Assembly (NCBI GenBank): GCA_021613375.1
Contig: CM038705.1
Coordinates: forward strand, 8,472,595 to 8,536,594
Origin: Megaleporinus macrocephalus
Lineage: Eukaryota > Chordata > Actinopteri > Characiformes > Anostomidae
Length of the DNA stretch: 64,000 nt
Direction: 5' to 3'
Under the pieces are notes generated by a model. It saw only the letters and a list, made by a program, of their open reading frames with translations, ran no database searches and was not told the DNA's origin. This document shows, one piece after another, positions 22,151 through 33,490 of this stretch. Position 1 is the first letter of the stretch. Every line of letters starts with the position of its first letter. A program made the translations under genes and the position numbers.

Positions 22151-22162
22151 CTGCTTACATAC

Positions 22163-22167
22163 ATCTG

Positions 22168-22212
<45 letters not shown>

Positions 22213-22213
22213 A
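22163..22213 (+). repeat. (CTAT)~12 microsatellite
   Basis: Tetranucleotide CTAT run of about 51 bp. Confidence 0.93.
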
Positions 22214-22216
22214 TAA

Positions 22217-22285
22217 ATGTTCAACCAATATAAACAGCAGCTGTCGTCTTCAAGGGATCTAGAAAAATATTGATGAAAAAAAATG

Positions 22286-22289
<4 letters not shown>
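22217..22289 (+). repeat. Dispersed repeat family A, copy 4 (tail only)
   Basis: 'AATGTTCAACCAATATAAAC' plus 'AGCAGCTGTC' matches the end of the family A copy at 24,636, then runs into a TA tract. Confidence 0.55.

Positions 22290-22357
<68 letters not shown>
22290..22357 (+). repeat. (TA)34 microsatellite
   Basis: 68-bp TA run directly following family A copy 4. Confidence 0.96.
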
Positions 22358-22359
<2 letters not shown>

Positions 22360-22399
22360 AACAATATTGTTCATTTCACAATTAATGTAAGTGTATCAG

Positions 22400-22810
22400 A
22401 TGATTTTTAAAGAATAAAAATGTTTGTATTAAAGCCTATTTTTGTATAGAGGCTTATTTAGCATATAGTCCTATTATCAGTAATTCTCAGTCCTCTGTCT
22501 AAATCTCCTGGTACGACCGCCAATCCAAGTTAAGGATGTTATTGGACTAACTGGTTGTTAGGACACTCTTGATCAATTGTGATGCACAGCTGAAAAACAT
22601 TCTACTAATAAGTGAGTATAAAAGGCAGAACAACATTCTAGGTTAGTTTAGTATCTGAAGATCAGCAGTTGATGGCTTGCTGACCGACTCAAAATGACCA
22701 GAAAGAAACAACTTTCTTTAGAGACCCGTCAGTCCATTGTTGTGTTAAGGAAGAAGATACTCCATTGAAAACAAGAACATTTCACTGTGATCCCAAACTT
22801 TTGAGCCGTA

Positions 22811-22813
<3 letters not shown>
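22400..22813 (+). mobile_element. Tc1-like element remnant
   Basis: Right end 'GATCCCAAACTTTTGAGCCG' leading to TAGTGTA at about 22,808 is a Tc1-type terminus. Upstream is a promoter-like leader ('GAGTATAAAAGGCAG', about 22,614) before a transposase start. The left terminus is not clear. The middle of the element is deleted, leaving about 24 codons of transposase. Confidence 0.65.
22694..22768 (+). pseudogene. Tc1-like transposase, N-terminal stub
   Basis: ATG at 22,694 opens 24 codons (MTRKKQLSLETRQSIVVLRK and four more), then TGA at 22,766. Met-x-Arg-Lys-x-x-Leu-Ser with 'ETRQSIVVLRK' is the start of the N-terminal helix-turn-helix of fish Tc1 transposases. The rest of the ~340-residue protein, including the DDE domain, is gone; the element's end follows within 50 bp. 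Non-functional. Confidence 0.7.

Positions 22814-22889
<76 letters not shown>
22814..22889 (+). repeat. (TA)38 microsatellite
   Basis: 76-bp TA run starting exactly at the end of the Tc1-like remnant. It probably grew from the TA target site. Confidence 0.96.
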
Positions 22890-22893
<4 letters not shown>

Positions 22894-22899
22894 AAGTCA

Positions 22900-23290
22900 T
22901 GAAAACAGGTGAGGCGAGAGCTCCAAACAGCAGTGTGTCTTTATGACCCCGAGGCTACCCATGATCTTCACTCCGTTCCTGCCCCCAAAACAAGCACCCA
23001 GCCAGAGCAGTGCTTTCTTCACTCCAACCTCTTCTAATCACTTTTTCATCTCGTAAACAGAGCAGCTTCTTTTCTTCTGCCGCTCGGCACTGAGAACGCA
23101 GGTGTGAGTGCCCTCAGGCCCGTGCTTCCCGTAGCGCCACTGTACTTCAGACACCGCTTTGACAGCCACATCTCTCATCTGCCGCAATTAAACTAACAAA
23201 TAGCTACCGGTGGCCACACCTGATGCCAGGCTGCCTTCCCGCCTGCCAGAGCTGCAACTAGTCTTTCAAGATGACATTACATTGTTTTGA
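22900..23290. promoter_or_regulatory. Candidate conserved non-coding island 6
   Basis: Single-copy, base-balanced, including 'CCGCTTTGACAGCCACATCT' (about 23,155; CTTTGACAG resembles a TCF or TALE-type site) and 'GCCGCAATTAAACTAACAAA'. No exon is visible. Confidence 0.3.
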
Positions 23291-23329
23291 AAATACAAGT
23301 CTGTATACGAGTCTTATCTCTCGATAATT

Positions 23330-23530
23330 ACAGACCGTAGTTCATCTGTTTCTCTGATTCTCAGCACTGCAGTGACACTGACATGGTGGTGGTGGTGGTG
23401 GTGTGTTAGTGTGTGTTGTGCTGGTGTGAGTGGATCAGACACAGCAGTGCTGCTGGAGTGTTTAAACACTGTGTCTGCTCACTGTTCACTCTATTAGACA
23501 CTGCTATGTTGCTGGTCCACCTGTAGCTGT
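23330..23530 (+). mobile_element. Foldback family E, partial copy with GGT expansion
   Basis: 'TTACAGACCGTAGTTCATCT', 'GCAGTGACACTGACATGGTG' and 'GAGTGGATCAGACACAGCAG' place it. The GGTGGT track is lengthened to six repeats (about 23,383-23,402). The second arm is absent. Confidence 0.75.
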
Positions 23531-23534
23531 AAAG

Positions 23535-23843
23535 TCTACTACAAGTAATACTGTGACATATTAATAATATTACATAACAATACTAATATTACTAATAAAA
23601 ATAAATAGTAAAAAAATTTTAAAGGGTTATTTTAATAATAATAATATTTCTCAAACTACTACTAATACTACTACAGCTACTACTACTGTGAATTATGTGT
23701 GATTAGTATAATAATTATAAATAAGAATAGTCATATGAGTTATTGTTATATGAGTTATATGAGTTATTGTTTACATTAACCTTACTTTAATCCTAAAAAA
23801 AGTTGTTTGTTACAAATAACAAAAATAAATAGTACTAATAGTA

Positions 23844-23885
<42 letters not shown>

Positions 23886-24579
23886 TTTCTTAAAATACTA
23901 CTACTATTAATACTACTACAGCTACTACTACTGTGAATTATGTCTGATTAGTACTATAATTATGAATAAGTCATATGAGTTATTGTTATTTACATTAACC
24001 TTACTTTAATCCTAAAAAAAGTTGTTTTAAAACAAATAACAAAAATAAATAGTACTATTAGACTTTTACAGCTATTTAAATTAATAATAATAATATTTCT
24101 CAAAATACTACTACTACTATTAATACTACTACAGCTACTACTACTGCTAATTATGTGTGATTAGTACTATAATTATGAATAAGAATAGTCATATGAGTTA
24201 TTGTTATATGAGTTATATGAGTTATTGTTTACATTAACCTTACTTTAATCCTAAAGAAAGTTGTTTTAAAACAAATAACAAAAAAATAGTACTATTAGAA
24301 TTGTACAGCTATTTAAAATCATCATAATAATAATAATAATAATAATAATAATATTTCTCAAAATACTACTACTACTATTAATACTACTACAGCTACTACT
24401 ACTGTGAATTATGTGTGATTAGTACTATAATTATGAATAAGAACAGTCATATGAGTTATTGTTATATAAGATTTTTGAGTTATTATTTTTTACATTAACC
24501 TTACTTTAATCCAAAAAAAAGTTGTTTTAAAACAAATAACAAAAATAAATAGTACTATTAGAATTTTACGGCTATTTAA

Positions 24580-24580
<1 letters not shown>
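23535..24580 (+). repeat. ~220-260-bp AT-rich tandem repeat, 4 copies
   Basis: 'TTACATTAACCTTACTTTAA' recurs at about 23,773, 23,992, 24,231 and 24,491. Each unit also holds 'CTACTACAGCTACTACTACT', 'AATTATGTGTGATTAGTA' and an internal AAT run whose length differs between copies, which explains the uneven period. A diverged relative lies at 21,480-22,030. Non-coding. Confidence 0.88.

Positions 24581-24624
<44 letters not shown>
24581..24624 (+). repeat. (AAT)~14 microsatellite
   Basis: Perfect AAT run that closes the tandem array. Confidence 0.93.
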
Positions 24625-24635
24625 TTAACAAGGGA

Positions 24636-24760
24636 GGACACTTAATGTAAGTCAATGAAACCATAATTTCTATTGGTCCATTCATCATGAAATGTTCAAC
24701 CAATATAAACAACAGCTGTTCAAATGATGTAGAAATATAAATATATTGATGAATATATGA
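24636..24760 (+). repeat. Dispersed repeat family A, copy 5
   Basis: 'ATGTAAGTCAATGAAACCAT' followed by 'TTCTATTGGTCCATTCATCA' and 'CAGCTGTTCAAATGATGTAG'. It lacks about 30 bp between the first two blocks compared with copy 6. Confidence 0.65.
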
Positions 24761-24839
24761 ACATAGCTTCACAGGCAGCACACGCACGCCAAAGTTCTCT
24801 CCTAATTCAGTAACGCTCAACGAACAATCTTACATGGTG

Positions 24840-25122
24840 CAGCTTTAACTCTATAAAACTCCCCATTTCCAGAAACGGTCCCATAGGGATTTGAAAGCAG
24901 CTGTATGGAATCACTTCAAAGAATTTCCTTCAGTTTGAAAAGCGTATACGCTGAAGTGTGTAGAAAAGTTACCTTCTCTTCTCCTTCCACTCGCTCCCTT
25001 TCTCCCGTTCTATCTCTCTTTCTCTTTCACTCCCTTTCTCTCTCAATCTTCTTCAGTGTATCCACTCAAGCGTGTGTAGTCAATTACACTGTGTGTTAAT
25101 GAGGAGATAAATCTAATTGCGT

Positions 25123-25170
<48 letters not shown>

Positions 25171-25270
25171 GCAAGCACGCTCTCTCTCTCTGGTTTTCTT
25201 TAAGATGGAATAGGGACCCCCCACCACCCCACCAAATGCTCCTTCTCTCCGGATCCGTTTTCCTCCCTCC
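24840..25270. other. Mixed sequence with (CT)n
   Basis: Contains a pyrimidine-rich part from 24,970 and a (CT)n run at about 25,110-25,168. No gene. The flanks may belong to the island at 25,335. Confidence 0.5.
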
Positions 25271-25278
25271 AACGTCTG

Positions 25279-25279
25279 G

Positions 25280-25330
<51 letters not shown>
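25279..25330 (+). repeat. (TG)~26 microsatellite
   Basis: Pure TG run of about 52 bp; minus-strand Thr/His frames over it are artefacts. Confidence 0.95.
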
Positions 25331-25334
25331 GTAC

Positions 25335-25610
25335 ACATTGCTGCACTGTGGCGGGGCTGAGATAAATCCTGATTGCCAGCAGGGCAGATAGCTGGGGCTG
25401 ATAGTTCAGGGGGATTGGCTTGTTAATTGGAGCTCTGAGCTGGATCTCCACTGGGATTGAGTGGGTGATCTGGTGTGTGTGTGTGTGTGTGTGTGTGATG
25501 GAGGGTTGGAGGCTGGGTGGTCCATGCTGGCTGATATACTCACACAGCTGCTGCTGCTGAGCCTGCCATTGGTTAAGCATGAGTAAAGCTGTGGGGTAAC
25601 ATGTTGCTGG
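25335..25610. promoter_or_regulatory. Candidate conserved non-coding island 7
   Basis: Single-copy sequence with 'GAGATAAATCCTGATTGCCA' (25,360), 'GGCTTGTTAATTGGAGCTCT' (25,417) and 'CCTGCCATTGGTTAAGCATG', interrupted by a (TG)13 run at 25,473-25,497. No coding signal. Regulatory role is inferred. Confidence 0.32.
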
Positions 25611-25674
25611 AAACCCCCTGTGGTGCGATGTGTGCCTTGGATCTCTTCACTGCAGCTTCATAGGAATTTATGCA

Positions 25675-27790
25675 AGTCAGCGAATTCACCTGGCCACTTT
25701 ATTGGAAACACCTACCTTGTACGTCCACTCACCGCCCACTTTATTAGATACACCTACCTATATGTCCACTCACTGGCCCATAGATTAATACACCTGCGTT
25801 TACTAAGACACATTGGCCACTTTATTGGAAACACCTACCTTGTACGTCCACTTATTGGCCACTTTATTTGAAACACTGACCTCGTTTGTCCACTCACTGG
25901 TCACTTTATTAGAGACACCTACCTATATGTCCACTCACTGGCCAGTAGATTTATACACCTGTGTTTACTAAAACACATTGGCCTCTTTATTGGAAACATC
26001 TACCTTTTACGTCCACTCACTGGCCACTTTATTAGATACACCTACCCATATGTCCACTCACTGGTCACTTTATTTGAAACACTTACCTTGTTTGTCCACT
26101 TACTGGTCACTTTATTAGATACACCTAACTATATGTCCACTCACCGGCCAGTAGATTAATACACCATCGTTTACTAAGACACATTGGCCACTTTATTGGA
26201 AACACCTACCTTGTACGTCCACTCACTGGTCACTTTATTAGATACACCTAACTATATGTCCACTCACTGGCCAGTAGATTAATACACCATCATTTACTAA
26301 GACACATTGGCCACTTTATTGGAAACACCTACCTTGTACGTCCACTCCCTGGCCACTTTATTTGAGACACCTACTTTGGACAACCACCCACTGGCCACTT
26401 TATTAGGTATACCTACCTGTATGTCCACTCAATGGCCAATAGATTAATACAACTGCCTTTACTACCACTCACTGGCCACTTTATTAGAAACAGTTACCTT
26501 TAGTTTGCCTCCCTGCCCACTTAATTAGATATACCTACCTATATGTCCACTTACAGGCCAATAGATTAATACATCTGCGTTCACTAAGACACATTGGCCA
26601 CTTTACTGGAAACACGTACCTTGTATATCCACTTACTGGCCACTTATTGGATATACCTACCTATTTGTCCACTCACTGGCCAATAGATTAATACAACAGC
26701 CTTTACTACAACTCACTGGCCACTTATTAGATATACCTACCTGTATATCCACTTACTGGCCAATAGATTAGTATACTGGTCCACTTGCCACTTCATTAGA
26801 CCCACCTACTTTTATGTCCACTATCTGATCGCTTTATTATATATACCCACCCTGTACGTCTGCTCGTTGGGCACTTTATTAGAAACACCTGCCTGTATGT
26901 TTACTCAATGGCGAATAGATAAAAACACCTGCCTTTACGAAGACTTACTGGACACTTTATTAGAAACAGCTACCTTTAATTTACCTCACTGGTCACTTTA
27001 TTAGATACACCTGCCTGTATCATCATGACCAATAGGTTAAAACATCTACCTTTACATCCATTAACTGGCCACTTTATTAGAAACTCATACCTTTACTTCC
27101 AGTTCCTGATCACTGTATTAAAAACACCAATACTTCTATTCACTGGTCACTTTATTAGATACACCTGCCTGTATCATCACTCATTGACCAATAGATTAAA
27201 ACACCTACCTTTACATTAACTGGCCACTTTATTAGAAACTTATATCTTTACTTCCAGTTCCTGACCACTGTATTAAAAACAACAATACTTCTATTCACTG
27301 GTCACTTTATTAGATACACCTGCCTGTATCATCACTCATTGACCAATAGATTAAAACACCTACCTTTACATTAACTGACTACTTATATCTTTACTTCCAG
27401 TTCCTGACCACTGTATTAAAAACACCAATACTTCTATTCACTGGTCAATTTATTAGATACACCTGCCTGTATCATCACTCATTGACCAATAGATTAAAAC
27501 ACCTACCTTTACATTAACTGGCCACTTTATTAGAAACTTATACCTTTACTTCCAGTTCCTGACCACTGTATTTAAAACACCAATACTTCTATTCATTGGC
27601 CACTCTATTGGAAACTCATACCTTTACTTCCAGTTCCTGACCACTGTATTAAAAACACCAATACTTCTATTCACTGGCCACTTTATTAGAAACACCTACT
27701 TCTACGTCCACTTACTTTTATTACAACCAACTAGTGGTACATCCACTGTCTGGCCACTAAATTAGAAACCTTTATATCTACTTGCTGATC
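25675..27790 (+). repeat. 40-43-bp minisatellite related to a transposon end, ~50 copies
   Basis: Units follow 'CACTCACTGGCCACTTTATT' plus 'AGATACACCTACCTATATGT' plus 'C', with many variants ('GGAAACACCTACCTTGTACG', 'GCCAATAGATTAATACACCT'). Three- and four-unit blocks repeat, for example around 25,690-25,990 and 27,120-27,600. 'GGCCACTTTATTAGAAACACC' is close to the outer end of foldback family E seen intact at 43,545 ('GGCAACTTTATTAGGTACAC') and to some Tc1-type ends. Both edges are more degenerate than the middle. Confidence 0.9.
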
Positions 27791-28075
27791 TCTAAGTACT
27801 TCAGAGTTAGGGCCACAAGATATACTAAGATTCAACTTCTGGTGTTTTCAATATCATAAAATCAATTATGATGCTGATATGAATATAAAAAGATTCTAAT
27901 ATCTTGTCTTGTGAGATTAGATGTGTCCAGAAGGTTGAACAGAGCTGCGGGTGACTGTGAAAAGACTGTGAACGCTATCTTGATTGTAAAATTTTGAATG
28001 GTGCTTCCAAATTCGTGGTTGCTGAGTGCTAGAAAGCCTGGACCGTGTAGGCAGAATAGGTTCTATATTTGGAAG
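27791..28075. other. No recognisable feature
   Basis: AT-leaning spacer after the minisatellite. Confidence 0.4.
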
Positions 28076-28330
28076 GGTAGCACATTAGGGCGCTTACAGG
28101 AACGCTCATCAGGTTCATCCGAGACGCTCCACCCTGCCCACAGCGCACTCGATGGAAATTTCGCTGATTGTGGAGAGTGCTCATTTGCTGAGTGCCGCTG
28201 TTAGGGACGCTTGACTTCGGCGCGCCAGGCGTAAATCCTAAGTGGCGTGCGATAATAGCGGCCTTTGGCGACTGTCGTATTGGAGAGGCTAGCGCTGCGA
28301 TAGAGATTAACACTTTTTTTTGAGGGAGAG
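28076..28330. promoter_or_regulatory. Candidate conserved non-coding island 8
   Basis: Single-copy, GC-balanced, including 'GATGGAAATTTCGCTGATTG' and 'GCGCGCCAGGCGTAAATCCT'. A 68-codon plus and a 108-codon minus frame overlap here and neither resembles a protein I know. Confidence 0.25.
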
Positions 28331-28494
28331 AGAAGAAGGCGAGAAAGAGATGCATTCTGTGAGAGGTGCAATATACACTATGTCCATGAGGAACCAGAGA
28401 CCGCTTCTAGTTATTATGGGTTTGGCGGTTTGGAATCCTAGAGAAATTGCCAGTAGCACACGACGCTCTGGAGTCCCTACATTGCCATTAAGAG
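28331..28494. other. No recognisable feature
   Basis: Short spacer before the 39-bp array. Confidence 0.4.
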
Positions 28495-30060
28495 ATGAGC
28501 TGGAAGTCATAAAACTCCACTGTACATCCCTCCAAAGACTTGATGCGGTGAAGCTTTTTCAAACATATTTGGGGTTAGTTGGAATGATGAAGCTTCCTTG
28601 AACTTCTTTGGAGTGACATAAATCTCTATTAAACACCAGTTTGTTGTGAGTTGGAGAAATGAGCCTCCAGTGACTGTCTTTGGGGTCAGTTGGGGTGTTT
28701 GAGCTCCGATGAAAACTTTTGGAATGCAAAGAGTTGAAGAGATGAACATCCATTGACAACTTTGAGATTTACTTGGAAAGATGGAACTAAATAATTTTGG
28801 GATAAGTTGGAATGATGAATATGCAGTAGACATCTTTAAGATCTCTTTAAGATGACCTTTGGGATGAGCTGGAGTGATGAGGCTCCATGGAACACCTTTG
28901 GGATAAGTTGGAGTCATGAAGCTCCACTGAAAACCTTTGAGAAGCGTTGGGGTGATGAAGCTCCACTGAACACCTTTGCGATGAGTTGGTGTGTTGTAAC
29001 TCCACTGAACATCTTTTGGATGAGTCGGAGTGATAAAGCTCCACTGAACACCTTTGGGATGAGTCGGGATGATGAAGCTCCACTCAACATCTTTGGGATG
29101 AGTCGGAGTGATGAAGTTCCACTGAACACCTTTGAGATGAGTTGGAGTCATAAAGCTTCACTGAACACCTTTGAGATGAGTCGAAGTGTGAAGCTCCACT
29201 GAACACCTTTGCAATGAGTCAGAGTGATGAAGCTTCATTGAACACCTTTGAGATGAGTCGAAGTGATGAAGGTCCACTGAATACCTTTGGGATGAGTCAG
29301 ATTGATGAAGCTCCACTGAACACTTTTGGAATGAGTCGGAGTGATGAAGCTCCACTGAACACCTTTGAGATGAGTCGGGATGATGAAGCTCCGCTGAACA
29401 CCTTTGCGATGAGTCAGAGCGATGAAGCTTCACTGAACACCTTTGAGATGAGTCGAAGTGATAAAGCTCCACTGAACACCTTTGGGATGAGTCAGAGTGA
29501 TGAAGCTCCACTGAACACCTTTGAGATGAGTTAGATTGATGAAGCTCCTCTGAACAGCTTGGGGATAAGGCGGAGTGATGAGGCTCCATGGAACACCTTT
29601 GGGAAAAGTTGGAGTCATGAAGCTCCACTGAACACCTTTGGGATGAGTTGGACTGTTGTAGGTCCACTAAAAACCAGTGGGTTGAGTTGGAAAGACAAAC
29701 CTCCAAGGAAGGCCCTTAGGACGAGTTGAAGTGATGAAGCTCTGTTGAACACCTTCAGGATGAGCTGGAGGTCAGAAGGGTTCCACTGAAGCACTTTGGG
29801 GATGAATGGAGTGATAAAAGCCCATTGAACTCCTTTGAGATGAACCAGAAGAATGAAGCTCCATTAAACACCTGTCTTTGGGATGAGCTGGAGAGACGAA
29901 GCTCAACTGAACTCCTTTGGGACGAGTTGAAGTAATTAAACTTTATTGAACACTGTTGGGCCGAGCTGGAAAGACGAAGCTCCAGTGAACTCCCTTGGGA
30001 CGAGTTGGAGTGATGAAGCTCCACTGACCACCCTTGGGACGAGCCGGAGTGCCATATGTG
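28495..30060 (+). repeat. 39-bp minisatellite, ~40 copies, core 28,850-29,690
   Basis: Unit 'GATGAAGCTCCACTGAACAC' plus 'CTTTGAGATGAGTCGGAGT'. The core is homogeneous; units become strongly diverged on both sides (28,495-28,850 and 29,690-30,060). Because 39 = 3 x 13, frames stay open on both strands as 13-residue repeats: minus 'SSQRCSVELHHSD' (182 and 214 codons) and plus 'MSRSDEAPLNTFE' (116 and 106 codons). Indels in single units break every frame, so I do not call a gene. Confidence 0.93.
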
Positions 30061-30615
30061 GTCCACAAGTAACCACCAACCATTGTTAAAACCATTGATT
30101 TAGTGAGGCTCCTGACCTCGCTAATGCTCGGAATGGCTTCAAATCCTACCAGCAACATTCCAACATCTACTGCAGGGACCTCCCAGAGGAGCAGAGGCTA
30201 TCACTGTGTAGGGCCAACTTGATTTTACCCTCGATTTTAGAACAAACGTTGGCCAAGCTCTGGGCAGTCTTAGACATATAGTGTATCTGGTTTGAGTAGA
30301 AAGAGTAGATGACTTGGAGCTTGTGAGTATATGGCTGTGTGTTCTCTGCTGGAGCTTCTGCTCATTCGGAGGGCTGTGATTGGCTCAGCGGGAAAGGATG
30401 AGGGAGAGGTCGATGAGAAGGAAATAAACAAAATTCCCGCTTACACCCCCCCACCATGGAGACACACCCAAGCACTCAATACTCTCTGACACAAACACAT
30501 CCGTGTTAGCCTGATACACGTCCGGCCAATAAGAGCCTTCCTCTCTGAGATGTGGTCGATATGCCTAACCTGCCACGACTCATCCAGCTGCCCGTCCTTT
30601 TTTGAAGAACAGGGA
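30061..30615. other. No gene; weak candidate non-coding island
   Basis: 30,300-30,600 is base-balanced and holds an inverted CCAAT box ('GTGATTGGCTCAG', 30,377). No exon or promoter is supported. Confidence 0.28.
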
Positions 30616-31785
30616 TGAAAAAATGCGTCAGTATATGGTGAGGTATTGATCCGAAGGTGGCAGTTCAAAGGCTTCGATCCGGAAACGTCAGTATTGTTTG
30701 TTATCGATTACAAGGTTCTACAGCAGTTAGACTGGACCACAAAGTCTGGTTGAGCATAGGTTAGTTAAAATACTTGCATCGTTCAATAAAAACAACAAAA
30801 TTCTGTTTTCACATCATAATTAGAGCAAAATGGACCAACGCCTGCTGTAGCACCTGCATGTTGCTGGAGATCTGCAAAGCATCATGGTCAAAATTCAGTT
30901 TGTTGCATCAATGAATTACAAGACAATCATTTTCAGAGGGATTTGTTCAGCAGTCGAAATAATAACCTGGTTTTCATTTCCAATGTAGTCGCTTTCTATT
31001 TATTATAGCCCTAAAACCAAAGGAACCGGGTTTACATCCTGCATATCAGTTACACAAGAGTATAACATCATACTCATGAAATAGCTGCTGTGGATTTGGT
31101 TAAAACTTTTAAGCGAATATACAAAAACTCATTCATTCACTGGGGTCTAATTTCAGCTAGCTAGCTAAGCTGGCTAACGTTAGTGCCCACGGACAAAAGC
31201 CAAACTCGGCCTTTGCAGACATCCTTGATGTCCACTGTGGGTTTTATTGGCTGTTCCTTGCCCAAAACCCACATCTAAATGTACTAGATATATACTAGAG
31301 ACAGTTAAATTTGTTGATTATCAGTTTTACACGACTTGAATGCGGAAACCAACTACCCAGAATGTGAAAAAGAGAGGGAACATGGCGGCTTGGTTAATTG
31401 TAGTCCTCTGTAATCCTTCAAGAAAAGAAAACAATGGAAAAAATGTCCACTGTTTCTGTCCGAGGAAAAGAAGCTAAACAGAAAACCCCAAATCTCACAG
31501 AGAAAAATAAAAAAATACTTCGAAACCTTTACAAGCTCCACTAAACAACTCAAACTAGTCTTGATTGAACTGACCAATGAGAATCTGGCAAGGTGCTACA
31601 GGGGCGTGGTCCAAGCTTAAACCTGATGTTTTAAGTTTGTTCAACTTAAAAATATTAGCGTACTCAGTTACTCTTTCCAAATAGTAGAACATACTAGAAC
31701 ATTTTAAGCAATGCAATAAAACTTTAGTTTTTAAGCAATCAGTACTCAAACCCTTTGCACGGGTTAACAGTGTGGACATCACCTT
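30616..31785. other. No recognisable feature
   Basis: 1.2 kb of AT-leaning sequence with a CTAGCTAGCTAAG run near 31,157. Short minus-strand frames show no domain. Probably old repeat material I cannot name. Confidence 0.35.
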
Positions 31786-31995
31786 GTGGAGATGGGACAT
31801 ATCCGATTGGGAGGAGACCCCGAGGAAGACCTAGGACATGCTAAAGGGATTATATCTCTCGGCTGGCCTGGGAATGCCTCGGTATTCTCCTGGAGGAGCT
31901 ATAGAAGGTCGATGGGCAAAGGGAAGTCTAGGCTTCTCTGCTTAGACTGCTACCCCCGCGATCCCTGGAAAGCAGTTGATAAGAGATGGATGGAT
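31786..31995 (+). pseudogene. LINE reverse-transcriptase protein, C-terminal remnant
   Basis: The frame starting at 31,809 reads GRRPRGRPRTC, stop, RDYISRLAWECLGILLEEL, stop, KVDGQREV, stop, ASLLRLLPPRSLESS, stop (TGA 31,977). This is the well-known C-terminus of a fish non-LTR retrotransposon. Three internal stops (TAA, TAG, TAG) lie at codons 12, 32 and 41; the first and third fall where relatives carry Trp. A 'GATGGATGGA' tail follows at 31,985, as expected for the 3' end. The overlapping 75-codon ATG frame is out of phase. 5'-truncated and dead. I think Rex/RTE-like but am unsure of the clade. Confidence 0.8.
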
Positions 31996-32515
31996 GGAAT
32001 TTGTATTTTCTAGGTACTGTGATTATATATTTATATATATTATATTTGCTTCCAACAATTTACTGTATTTCAAAACAGTAGATGATTTTGTTGGGAGTAA
32101 TGTTCTGGACTTGTTTGCTTTCAGTTTTTGTATGAAAAGCAGTAGAACACGTTAGCTTAGGTGTTATCATTAATGTTCTACTGCCATAATATCAGAAGTG
32201 ACTGTTAATGTTCTGCTACTCTTCTGTCCCTTAAGTATTCATTACATTATGTGCCGAATCATAATCAAAACTGAACAGAATCCTTACATTTACATCATTA
32301 AATAAGAATCCTGATAGTAAATAATATAATATAATAGTATATACACTTCTCAATCACACCGAACCTTAGCAACTCAAACCTAAATCCCTTCCTAAAGGTT
32401 CCTAAAGGTAGTGAGAGATTGGCAGCTCTGATAGAGAAGCAGTATATATAGTTCTCAAAGCTAAAGCTGGACTCAGTAGTCTCAGTAAAACCCTGCCAGA
32501 ACACCTTCCATTAGA
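31996..32515. other. No recognisable feature
   Basis: AT-rich spacer. Confidence 0.4.
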
Positions 32516-33200
32516 TCAACTAATTCCACTCGGCTGCTTCAGTACAAACGGAGCACGCGGTCCACAACCCTCCAATACTGCCCGGAGACTCGAGGGGCCT
32601 GGTCACGTTCAATAGAGCGGCGGGCAGACGGGAGCTGAATCTTAACACCGGGCCCTCTTTTCGATCAGCTCCGGGCCTTATTGGACCTCTCTTCCCCGAG
32701 GGCTACTTAGAGCCGAGCGAAGGCGGCGAGAAGGGAAGATGGACACGAACTGCAGAGGATGAACGAGTTGGCGAGTGGAAGCAAACTTCTGAAGCTGCTG
32801 TTGATTGTATTTGGGAGCTCCCTACTGGGGTCGGAGACGCGGGGTTCAGCTCGGTACGGCCGATCGAAAAAACTGTCTTGTCTTCACAGCAGCCGTCGAG
32901 CTTTAAAGCCACAGCCGGAGAAATTTGTGTTTCTCGCTACAAACGTAGCCAAGACGTGTTCGCTGTCAGAACTTCTCTCTCTGAAGCTGATGACGGCTCT
33001 CGTGGCTTTCGTATTAAGTAATGGAAGCTTACCCCAATTAGCACTGTTCAACTTGCATGGCTCAACAATCAAACCCTAAACAAAGTGCTGACAATTAATG
33101 GCATTCAAATAATTGCGACTAACAGTTTCATTACTAATTGCGTGCAACTGTTGAAGCATGAGCCAGAAGTGGCTACTCTTCTTGCTGGCTAGTGTTCAAT
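32516..33200. promoter_or_regulatory. Candidate conserved non-coding island 9
   Basis: A 680-bp single-copy block, GC-rich at its left and full of homeodomain-type cores at its right: 'CCCAATTAGCACTG' (33,033), 'GACAATTAATGGC' (33,090), 'AATAATTGCG' (33,108), 'TACTAATTGCG' (33,132) and 'TCAATTAATAGG' (33,196). A 106-codon plus frame and 62- and 69-codon minus frames overlap it without any family resemblance. With island 10 it is the strongest enhancer-like block in the window. Confidence 0.42.
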
Positions 33201-33490
33201 TAATAGGCGATACTTGCTGCTACACCAACGTTACTCTCAACTCTTTGAACGTGAAACATTGTTGTGCTCTTACGTAACTGTGGCGATGTAACGCTTACAT
33301 AAAGAACTACAGGTCTGTGACCTTTTAACCTCATGTTCGTGCCGTGCCCAGGTGTGGTAGGACTGTGGTAGGCCATTGCGTTGAAGAAGCAGACGCCAGA
33401 AGAAGCCAGATGATTCCCGGTTGTATCTGATCCACAGCCTGTACGTATAAGTGCGTCTGGACGCTACGCCGCTACCCTCTGCTTCCAACG
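33201..33490. other. No recognisable feature
   Basis: Spacer between islands 9 and 10. Confidence 0.4.

Noticed and set aside
28507..29706. 214- and 182-codon minus frames with 13-residue repeats
   Set aside because: The 39-bp unit keeps phase by length. Both strands are open and unit-level indels shift every frame.
30120..30150. tRNA-like 'GGCTTCAAATCC' (possible T-arm)
   Set aside because: No A-box, acceptor stem or anticodon arm can be placed at the right distance.
32759..33079. 106-codon plus frame that starts like a secreted protein
   Set aside because: The hydrophobic start is tempting, but there is no family resemblance or splice evidence, and minus frames overlap it. The homeodomain-rich context favours non-coding DNA.
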